Source: Datura wrightii (lineage: Eukaryota > Streptophyta > Magnoliopsida > Solanales > Solanaceae). Taken from it: a stretch of DNA of 64,000 nt. Below, one piece after another: positions 9,286 to 19,308 of this stretch. Below the pieces are notes generated by a model, which saw nothing but the letters and a program-made list of their open reading frames with translations, was not told the DNA's origin and did not search any database. The DNA lies in contig JASDFA010000010.1 of the NCBI GenBank assembly GCA_035772735.1, positions 130,389,001 to 130,453,000 of the forward strand, written 5' to 3'. The translations under genes were made by a program, and so were the position numbers. The first letter of the stretch is position 1. The number at the start of each line of letters is the position of its first letter.

Positions 9286-11146
9286 GTAGGGAGTTCCACC
9301 ACCCGAAATTTTGTGCTTTGTATTTTTGTGAACACTGGGGACAGTGTTCGATTTAAGTGTGGGGTGGGAAGTAGCTAGGTGCTGGGGCTGGGCTAATCTG
9401 CTGTATGCTTTTTCCTTGGTTAGTATGTATGTTTATGTTTCCCTGTTGTGAACTGATTTGTGTTGTATCTGTATATATTTTTGTGTGGTTAATGATGTGT
9501 GTTGTAAAAAGTTATGGTTGCCAAGGTAAATATTTTGTAAATATTTCTGTATATCGAAATGATCGATATTTTTTTCAAAATTTTTGCGAAAATATTTTGC
9601 ACTTATCAAAATCTTTTGTAAATATTTTTCTATCGAAATGATCGATGTGTTGCAAAAATTTTTCGGTCTTTATTTTGGGTTTCTCGGAGTTTGTTTTTGG
9701 TTCTTTTACCGAGAATAGTCCCATTGAACCGATGTCATAGTTAGTGACCGTTCCCTATGATGGATGGATGACGACCGTCTTAAGGGAAATATAGTCGATA
9801 GGAGTAGGATTTTAATTTGTTTTCAGTTTTTCTTTGGTGGATTGCATCAATGAACCTGTAGTTGCTTTATGGTTGCAAAATTTCATTGTGTGTTGTAACT
9901 GATGTTCAAAATGTGAAAGTGATTCATTTGAAAGCATGCAATTTTGTAAATATGTTGAGTTACCTAGGCTGTAGAATTTGATTCGGTATGATTGAGGCTT
10001 AATTTTTGAATTCATGCAATTGGCTAATTAAAGAGTCTGTGAATGCATCTTGAATCGAGCATGTGCATGAAGTGTGTGAAGTGAGGTATTGTTATTCCAT
10101 GCTATTGTGAAGTGTCTAGAACTTGCCTGGTGTGTGTACGAAACGAAATGAAGGAGGTGTAGTGTTGGAAAGGATGTAGGCATTTCTTTGTTTTAACCGA
10201 GAGTTTCTATTTTTTCTTTCTTGTCATACTCTACCTTTATATGTGATTGTATACCCTAGTCAGCCCATTGAGCCTTTAGCCGTTTCTTTCTTTCTTTTGT
10301 CCAAAAATGTATAAACTAAGCTTTATTCCTTCTTTTCATTAGCCGTAAATCTTAAGCGCTTAAGAAGAAAAGAAAATTCTTTTCCCAAAGTGTCAAAGAG
10401 TGAGAAGAGTGAAAAGAAAAAGAGAAGCAAAGTGAGGAAAGAAAAGATGAGGTTGAAGAGGCACTTGTTATAATTAAATGATATTGAGGGTACATGAAAA
10501 CCCTTTGTTTTGTGTCAAGTGTGTTTGATGAAATGGGCTGTACGAAAGGAAACCAGCATGAATGAGAGAAAAAGAGAAAAAAAAAAAGAAGAAAAGTTAT
10601 CCATGAGTCGATGGGAATATGTTGAAAAGGCGCTTAAGGATGCTAGCGACTATTATTGGCTAATCCAATATATATACTAGTTCCATAGCCCCGTTACAAC
10701 CCATTAAAGTCCTACGTGATCCTACATTGCATTTCTTTATATTAGTGGAGTAATACACTAAGGGCAAGCCTATGGGTCATGACATGATGCATGTGAATTC
10801 TTTTGGGAGAGAGAGTGAAATTAATTTTTATATGCCCCTACTTGAATGTTTGTGTGTTGCATGAACATAAAGGGGAAGCTTCTCTTGAGTTGTGAGGGCA
10901 CATGCTTGATGAAAGATTGATTTTCGTGTCGGATATCTTGACTAGCTGATTTGCATGAGTTTGCCGATATCGAGAGTCGATTCTTAAAGTCTAGGAAGTC
11001 TTGATGTATGAAAGGTCATTGCATTGTAAGACCATGCATGTTTTCTTGATGATTTGCAAAAATTGAATAATCGATATGACCGTAGTGTAAATTGTCGCAC
11101 CATAGTGACAAAGGTTGGGATGTAATTTGCATGAGTTGTGTATGTG
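9286..11146 (+). other. A long 3' non-coding region
   Basis: I see no gene in these 1.86 kb. It contains AAGTGTGGGG at 9355-9364 and a conserved block GATGGATGACGACCGTCTT at 9763-9781 bracketed by TTCCCT/AGGGAA. A purine-rich stretch at 10360-10450 is followed by the hairpin TTAGTG/CACTAA at 10742-10761. The region is collinear with 50410-52080 (reverse), 52790-54388, 57294-58918 and D, so it is shared by the A, C and D families. Confidence 0.75.
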
Positions 11147-11184
11147 TTGTTCGAGGACGAACAAGGATTTAAGTGTGGGGTAAG
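11147..11184 (+). promoter_or_regulatory. A pre-PPT hairpin and polypurine tract
   Basis: TTGTTCG-AGGA-CGAACAA (11147-11164) forms a perfect 7-bp stem. AAGTGTGGGG (11171-11180) and TAAG follow, and then the LTR start at 11185. The purine run is the expected plus-strand primer. Confidence 0.75.
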
Positions 11185-12617
11185 TGATCTTGGGCAGATT
11201 TATATGCCCAAGTGATACTCAAACGTATCATTTTCATCTTGTTTGTGTGCAATATGTATATATTCTCATGTAATTGGTAATAAAATGTGAATTTATACTA
11301 ACCAACATGATTAGCATTTGTTTTGCAGGTAAATATGATTTTTAGGAGCTAAAATGCGTGTTGGAACAAAATCGGAGTTGGACTCGGATGCGAGCGTGGA
11401 AAAGACATTGGAATACACAAAGTATAGGGGCTCCGCGATGGAGCCGTGCCACGCTACCATCACGGAGGCACACTGCCTGGAGAGGAAATTAAATGGCAAA
11501 TTCCAGTGTGGCCTCGCGACAGCTCCGTGGCACGGAGATAGGCCTCCGCGTTGGCCTCCGTGCCACATTGAGGCTATTTTACCGGACCCTGGAATTCCAG
11601 AGAGGGTCCGCGTCCACGCCGTGTCACGGAGGCAGTGCTCCGCGATGGCCTCCGTGACACGTTGCTTGTTATTCCGGGAAATATTTCCCACTAGTATAAA
11701 TAGCACACTTAGGTTTATTTTAATTAGTTCAGACTTGGTGGAGCTAGGACGTGGGTTAGAATCAGTTGAGGGACGAAAAAGCTAAGGGATTTCTTCTCTT
11801 CCTTTCTTCTTTCTATCAATTGTATGCATGATTTACACTTGTTTTAGGATGATCAATCCACAAATGAGTGGCTAATTCTCTTCCTTGCTGAGGTTATGAA
11901 CATTTGTGATGAATTTTGATTATTAATTTTATGGTTTTCTTCTTCTTCTTCTATGTTGTTCTATTAATTCTTGTTTCTACTGCATTAGTGTGTGGCCGAC
12001 ATTGATGTACATCTAAAAAGTCCAATTTCACTCGAGAGAGCAAGAAATTGGAAAGTTGTGAATTAATAGGGTATTGTTCTTAACTTGATTTGGGAAAATT
12101 GGGTTTTGATGTGCTTTCCTGATAGAAATATACTTGAAAGCCGTATTAGTCAATTTAGGAACCGGAATTGTATTGCTAGGTCATAAATTGCATTTGATCA
12201 CAGAAATGTAGACGGATGGTTTATGATTCTAAAGTGAAATTAAATACGAGAGTTTTAATTTCTAGGCTACTGTTCTTGGCTAGCAACATGAAGAAGAGAT
12301 TAACCAAATTATTATTATAATCGAATTCATTACTTGTTCTTAACCTTGGCATGCTCATACCCATAGTTTAAATTCACAGTAAATAATTGTTAATAGTTTT
12401 AGTATATATATATTTTATAAACAAAAACTTATTTAACTGTTGGTTACGCTGTTGTTAGCATAATTAGAAGTAAGATAAGAATATAGTGTACTTAGGCAAG
12501 TTTACTTATCATGAGTCTCCTTGGATCGATACTTGGCTTACTTAGCCACTTTATTACTTGTTTGACCACGTGCACTTGCGTGTCGGTTTTAACCTATAGC
12601 AAACAACACACTGAACA
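11185..12617 (+). repeat. A 3' LTR
   Basis: It has the same length (1433 bp) and layout as the 5' LTR, with TATAAATA at 11695-11702 and the same GC-rich block. The equal lengths and low divergence mark the pair as products of one insertion. The last 120 bases hold a visible share of the differences. Confidence 0.95.
11695..11702 (+). promoter_or_regulatory. TATA box of the A 3' LTR
   Basis: TATAAATA is in the same context as in the 5' LTR. In this position it could drive read-out transcription into the B LTR downstream. Confidence 0.7.
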
Positions 12618-14728
12618 CATGGGGTGACTTGTAAGTAAAGTGATATGATGCAAGCAGTGTACCCGACGGGTAACCCAATGAGTCTTTGGCCATGGTAATG
12701 AGTCGTCAGGTCGTCCGTTAGGACCACTTGGTAGTTATCTTCAGCGATTTTAGTAAGGGCTCTTCCGTAATTCCTAAGTCCTAGGGGCCTATACTACGTC
12801 GTTTAAGGCTCATTTTACAGGGTTTTAAGAGGAGAAAACCTATTCTAAGCTATTTCATTCCATGCATGCAACTTGAGAGTTTGAAAAGAGGTTTTAAAGA
12901 AAGTTTTGAAGGTTTCCATTGGAATCTCATCTTGGGCAATTAGAGAAGTGGTAAAATCACCCCTCCCAGGTATGTAAGGTTATGAGTGGTGTCTCCTTCC
13001 ACACCCATGCCCAATTTCTATCAAATCATGAAAATTACCTATGATCAAGTATGGGGTTTTTATCTAATTGCATAATTCTTCAATCTCTATACATGGGTAT
13101 GACTAGATTATATTTATATTGATGAATTGTGAAGCTTGGGCGTATTTTATATTGTTTTCAATCCAAATTATGTTTTCTAAATTATGAATTTTAAATGCCC
13201 ATGGATGAAAAGTTCATAAAAGAAGAGAATGATGATAAATATATGATGATGGTGAGATTTGATGATGAAAAACATGTTTCTAAAGCTACCCATGATTATG
13301 ATGTTATTTTCAAAATGAATTGAGTAGATCCAAGTATGATAAAGATTTGTGCAATGGCCATATGTTGATTTAAAATGATGATTTTTTTGAAATAAGCTTA
13401 CCACATTATTTGGAGCAAAGTCTCCTCAAATTTCTTATTTTAGCTTGTGGTATGTTGAGTTAAATATTCGTACATGTAGCTTACCACATGATTTGGAGTA
13501 GATGCTCCCATCTATATTTGAGCTTTTGGTATGTTTCAAACTAAATCTTCTCATATGCACAAATTCATAATTGAGATGTGTTTCATTATTGAGCTTTGTC
13601 AAAGGAATATGTTGAGCTTCATTTTCATATGATATTGAGTTGTGCATGATTTCTTCTTGAGCTTCATCAATAGATGATGTTGAGCTTCGTCAATAGACAA
13701 TGTTGAGCTTCGTTATATACGATGTAAGCATTGCATGTTTTTGGGAGAAGGGTCTAGCACCGAGCGAGTTAAGGTTAGATCACCCTATGCCACAGAACTA
13801 CGCGCCAACATAGATTGATACTATTATAATATTAGGACCTCCCTTGTGAGCTATCCCCGGCCCTAATGGCCCATGAGCTTGATATCGATATCATGGTATC
13901 GTCCATTGCCCTGGCAAGGTTATGGACGGCTCTACCCACTTGAGTGTCATTGTCGGGACCACGTAAGCTCTATCGTGGTATGTCGGTTAAGTGACGAGTC
14001 TCCCATTGTCTATATGATTCAAAATTGCATATTCATTACTCATGATTATTATCTTAAGCATGCTTGTTCTAAAAGCAAGGTTTGGCTCATTGTTCAGCTT
14101 TTATATAAATGTTATGTTTGAGCTTTGAGTCATCGAGTCACTCATGATGTTATAAAGCTATACATGGTCATGGTATAATAAGATTACGATTTCAGAATGA
14201 ATATATGTATCCTTTTTCTCATACCTGAAAGCTTATGATATGTTATGAAACGTTTTAAATGATTTATTTTACTTAAGAAATTTTACTTTCCTTACATACT
14301 TGATACATTCCACGTACTAATCGCATACTTTATATACTGTATCATTTCGTGACACAGGACCCAGCTCCCAGGCTCAGCCCCATTCATGGTCGATTGTCAG
14401 AGTGAGCTCCTGCTCGGTTGGTGAGTCCTCATCCTTCGAGGGCTAGACTTTTAGTTTTTTATGTATTTTCAGTTCCAGTATTGTTGAGTTAGTTTGGGTC
14501 TTGTCCCATCAACTCGTCCAGAGTAGAGGCTTTTCATACTTATGTATGTGTTAACTTCGGATGCATATTCTGATGTTATGATAAGTTAGACTTCCGCTGA
14601 GTTATATTGATGATTTTCTTCAGTTTATTGAATGAGTTAGATGTATGCTTATGCCATGGTCCAACTTGGGATCTCTTGGGGTCCCTTGTCCCGTGTCTAT
14701 GACCCGGGCCTACGTTTGGGTCGTGACA
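12618..14728 (+). repeat. B 5' LTR, right part
   Basis: It starts with the second CATGG and runs to GTCGTGACA at 14728, collinear with 35749-36233 plus 37649-39176. With 2437-2742 it makes an LTR of about 2.4 kb. A short tandem motif, TTGAGCTTCGTCAATAGA and variants, occurs about three times at 13653-13720 and is mostly missing from the 3' LTR copy. Confidence 0.85.
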
Positions 14729-14732
14729 AACT

Positions 14733-14745
14733 TGGTATCAGAGAC
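14733..14745 (+). promoter_or_regulatory. tRNA-iMet-type primer-binding site of B
   Basis: TGGTATCAGAGAC starts 4 nt after the LTR end. The usual plant form is TGGTATCAGAGC, so one base is inserted near the end. Confidence 0.85.
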
Positions 14746-14937
14746 ATAGGTTTGATGTGTCCTAGGGAGTCTGTAAGCTGAGTTAAGTAGAGTCTTTTAC
14801 ATAGGTGTGAAGCACGCCACACTTATGATGAAGAGGCTACTAGACGTTTAGGAAATGTTCCCTTCTTTCATGATCTATGTCACGCAATGAAAAGCCTTTC
14901 TATCGTTCTAATTCGTGCTATTCACGATTGTAGAATC

Positions 14938-16926
14938 ATGGCTCCTCGAAGAATGAATGAAAGGAGGAATGGAGGTGGTGAAGGCCACGAGGATGGAAAT
15001 GGTTATGGGCATCAGCCATCCCCACCAGTTCAGGAGCCTCAGGCACCGGAGCCAGCCACTCATGCTGAGTTCCGGGCCGCTATTTAGATGCTTGTGCAGG
15101 CCTTGACTGCTCAGGTCAATCAGCAGGACGTTGCGCATGTTCCTCAAAATAGCAATCCAGCGGCGGCCAGAGTTAGAAACTTCTGGAGAATGAACCCGCC
15201 GGAGTTCTTGGGGTCCAAGGTAGATGAGGACCCATATGATTTCATTGATGAGATTGTCAAGATCACCCAGGTTATGGTGGTGAGTAGTGTTGAATGCGTA
15301 GAGTTGGCCTCCTACCAGTTGAAGGGGGTTGCGCATATATGGTTCCGCCAATGGAAGGACAACAAGGTCACAGGAGCAGGTCTGATCACTTGGGAGGAGG
15401 TTTCAGGTGTCCTAGATTGGTTCTTCCCTCGAGAGATGAGGGAGCTGAAAGCAGCTGAGTTCGTGAATTTAAAGCAAGGGGGAATGACTATTCAAGAGTA
15501 TGTCCTTGAGTTCACTCGCCTATCTAAGTATACCCTGGAGTTAGTGGCCGATCGGAGGACGCGGGTGAGGAGATTTGTGCATGGTTGCAGGTTACTTGGA
15601 CAAGGACTGCTGGACCGCTATGCTGCACCAAGACATGGACTTTCCTCGCATAGTGTTGTACGCCCAGCAGATGGAGGGGACACATTCGGGGGAGAGGGAG
15701 GCCAAGAGGACCAGGACTGAGGACCACAGATTCTCTCAGTAGAGGTCCGGTGGTGGGCATCGACAGCAGACCCACCAGAGATCATCAGCCCCAACATCTT
15801 CAGCACTGAGTGTGCCATCTAGGACCAGACATGATCAGAGAGGGAGAGCGTCAGGCTCGAGGGGTCAGAGAAGCAGACCTACAGATTCTAGCATCCCAGC
15901 TTGTCGCAGATGTGATCGAGGCCACACAGGCTAGTGCTTGGCAGGTTCAGGAGCTTGTTTTGGTTGTGGGAAGCTGGACATATGCTCAGAGATTGTCCAG
16001 CTGTGAGACAGGATCAGGTTGGGGGCCAAGGCACAACTTCTAGCTTAGTAGCCCCTCCCGCACGCTCAGCACATCAGGGAGCATCTACTAGCATAGTTGG
16101 CGGTCAGCGCCAGAATAGATTCTAAGCTTTAGCTTCCCGTCAGGAGCAGGAGGTCTCCCTGGATATGGTCATGGTTACGTTACAAGTCTTCCATATAGAT
16201 GTATATGCTTTGTTGGATCCGGGCGCCACCTTATCTTTTGTGACACCATATGTAGCCAGTAGCTTCGGAGTCAGTCCCCATGTTTTGTCAGAACTCTTCT
16301 CAGTTTCCACTCCAGTAGGTGACTCAATTATAGCTAGACGGGTATATAGAGGTTGCCCAGTCTTAGTCCTTCATAAGGTCATCTCAGTATATTTGATAGA
16401 GTTAGCCATGACCGAGTTCGATATTATTCTCGTCATGGATGGCTGTTTGCATGCTACGCTTCAATTAATTGTAGAACCTGGTCAGTAGAGTTCAGATTCC
16501 CGGGTGAGCCAGTCTTAGAATGGAAGGGTAGTACAGTTGTGCCTGTAGGTCGATTCATTTCCTACCTTAAGGCCAGAAAGATGATTTCTAAGGGTTGCAT
16601 GTACCATCTAGTTAGAGTTGAGGATGTCGAGTCCGAAACCCCGACTATTCAATTAGTTTTAGTAGTACGTGAGTATCTAGAGGTCTTTCCTGATGATTTG
16701 CCAGGTGTCCTTCCCGAGCAGGAGATTGATTTCGGTATAGATCTTCTTCCCGACACGCAACCTATATCTATTCTGCCCTACAGAATGGCTACGGTTGAGC
16801 TAAAAGAGTTGAAGGATCAGTTGAAGGACCTGTTAGATAAGGGCTTTATTAGGCCGAGTAAGTCTCCATGGGGTGCACCAGTGTTATTTGTCCGGAAGAA
16901 GCATGGTTCGCTTCAGATGTGCATTG
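14938..16926 (+). pseudogene. gag-pol: B gag, protease and start of reverse transcriptase, broken
   Basis: The ATG at 14938 opens MAPRRMNERRN. A TAG at 15085 interrupts after 49 codons and the frame continues with the capsid (FWRMNPPEFLGSKVDEDP, ELASYQLKGVAHIWF, FFPREMRELKAAEF). After a frameshift near 15590 the zinc-knuckle region (near 15890-16000) is split across frames. The protease has YALLDPGATLSFVTPYVA (16204-16260). The linker region reads [12 protein letters not shown], and reverse transcriptase begins with [13 protein letters not shown] and stops at QMCI (16926). There the reverse LTR of B2r starts. The rest of pol resumes at 25522 but lacks the catalytic reverse transcriptase segment. 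Confidence 0.87.
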
Positions 16927-19062
16927 CTTGGATCGTAGACACGGGACAAGGGACCTCGAGAGACCCGTTCGACCCATGGCACATGCATACAACTAATCTC
17001 ATTTAATAAAGTAGAAAACTTAGCATAAAACATAGCAAAAACGTAAACATAGCATAACACCAGAAAATACTAAAGCGTATACATGAGCTGAATACTACAC
17101 ATTGTCTGAAAGCCTCTACTATATATGATGGGTTGATGGGAAAATATCCCCAACTAATTCGAACAATACTGAAACATACGATAACATAAGAGTGTGTCAA
17201 ACAACCCTCGAAACATGAGGACTTACCAATAACTGAGAATGAGAACTGAGATGAACTAGGGATGAGGATGAACCTGAGATCCGGACCCTGTATCATAAAA
17301 CAATACAACAGAGAAAGTATGCGGTCAATACATGGAATGTACCGAGTATGCAAGGTAAGTAAAATAAACATTTAAAAGTAGAATAAAACTCATAAGTAAA
17401 CATAGGAGAAGGATATCATGCATATATCATAAACTCCGTAAGAAAACATAAGGCTCAAGGCTTTCAAATCATTCATAAAGCGTTCATAATCATAATCGTA
17501 AGTAAAATTTATCAAAACATAACTTGAGCCAATAACATAAACATAACAATGCATAAGACATGCGAAACAATGGGAGGACTTGTCATAACCGACACCATCA
17601 TGGTAGATCCTTTCATAATGCCCCACTATCTCGCTCAAGTGGGCAGAGCTGACCCTGGCTTGCCAGGCGAGGGTTGTGCATTAGGCATGATATCACATTT
17701 GAGAGGATCATTATCAATACATCATATCATTAGAAACCCACGGTGGCACGTGGTTATGAGACACCGGCGTAGTCCTTTGAATGCCGGGTTGCTCGGTGCT
17801 AGACACGGCTCCCAAAAATATGCATATAGGCTCATACATAAATCAATAACATCATGCATTAAGATTCATTGGCAAAAATATAACATTAATCATCATTGAT
17901 CCCCTTTAAAACATGCTTAGCCAAGAATCAAAGGCCCTTTTCATCGTCCAACATCATAAATCGATAAATCATGAAATTTGTTCATAAATCATAAATCATT
18001 CTTCAACATGTGGGCATTGCCCAATACTTTGACGTACTCAATTCTTTCAAAGATATTCTCATAAACATGGATAACTTGATATCATGCCTTTCCATCATCA
18101 ATAAACTCAAAATATTGAATATTCATCATAAATCATTACTTTCATGAACTCTCATCAATGGGCATTTTAGATTTAAAAATCTTGAAACATGATTTAAAAG
18201 AAAATAATATGAAACCTGTCCATCATTCATAATTCAATAATTAAAACTCAATTAAATCATACCCATAAAGAAAAATCTCATTTTCATACATTTGGGTAAA
18301 ACGCCATGGAATTGAATAGGAGAATACATGATTTAAATCAAAATTTGGGCACGAGTGTGAAAGAATTTCACCCATTCTAAAACCATACATACCTGGGGAT
18401 GGACTGATTTCGAAGTTCCTTGAAAACCCACAAAGAAATTGATGGAAACTTGGAGGAGAAGACCTTGAATCTCCCTAAAACCTCTCTAAAAGCTCCTACA
18501 TGGGAATAGGTATGCATTAGAGACTTAAACCCACCTTAAAGACCCTATTCCGAATTTAAAACAACATAGTTTAGGCCTTAAGAGTTTAGAAAATTATGAG
18601 AAGGCCCTTACTAATATGCAGAAAATAACTGCCAGGTGACCCTAACGGGTTACCTGACGACTCGTCAGGATGGGAAATGACTCGTAATGTTGCCTGTCAG
18701 GTACACTGCCTCATCCTCCATTAAAAGTCCATAGGCTTGCTCACGACCCACCTCACGAGTCGCTGGGACGGGCCACGACTTGTGGGCTCCCATCCGTTAG
18801 ATACACTGGGAGCTTCTTCTAGCTTAACCACAACCTCACCCCACGAGTGACATGACGACTCGTGGGGACTGGCTATGAGTCGTTATCTCCCTCATGGGGA
18901 ACTCGATCCTTCCTTTATTACAGGCCTGCCCACGAGTCACTTGATGACTCGTGGGGACTCCTCACAAGTCGTCCCATGACTGGTCTTGTACCTACAACAT
19001 AAATTCCAAAATCTTCCTGTTTCAACTCCCGGGTTTGATCTTTGAGCTTCCAGGGTATAACA
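16927..19062 (-). repeat. B2r 3' LTR
   Basis: On the minus strand it begins TGTTATACCC at 19062 beside the polypurine tract and runs leftward to about 16927, where the final GTGACA is missing. It contains the palindrome cluster at 18640-18980 and the segment TTACTTACCTTGC at about 17346-17358. At that same segment two other B LTRs in this window are broken. Confidence 0.85.
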
Positions 19063-19100
19063 ATATCTCCCCCTTGGGAAAATTCATCCTCGAATGTTAG
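19063..19100 (-). promoter_or_regulatory. B2r polypurine tract and pre-PPT hairpin
   Basis: On the minus strand AACATTC-GAGGAT-GAATTTT (one stem mismatch) precedes TCCCAAGGGGGAGATAT and the LTR start. The layout is as at 1891-1926. Confidence 0.75.
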
Positions 19101-19308
19101 AAACACATAGAAAACGCAGAAACATGCAATTATCATATGCAAATACTGATTATTAAAATCGAAAACTGACGGAATGGCTACCTCTAAAAAGAACTACATA
19201 ACTGAACTGAATTCAGACATCTCATAAATATACCATATCATAAAACAAACTTGTACACATGAACTGAACATGAAAAATTGATTAGAGGCTTAGGGAAAAA
19301 TTGGTACC

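Larger units (their letters stand above)
2743..12617 (+). mobile_element. Element A: complete non-autonomous Athila-like LTR retrotransposon
   Basis: Two LTRs of 1433 bp each (TGATC...GAACA) are flanked by CATGG. Internal order is tRNA-Asp-type primer-binding site, gag-protease in one frame, a two-hairpin element, a leader with intron, a 406-codon ORF, about 1.9 kb of 3' non-coding DNA and a polypurine tract. No reverse transcriptase, RNase H or integrase is present between the protease and the second ORF, so the element needs enzymes from a relative. I count about 27 LTR differences by eye, roughly 1.9 percent, which makes it a recent insertion: about 1 million years at commonly used plant rates, a rough figure. 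Confidence 0.92.
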
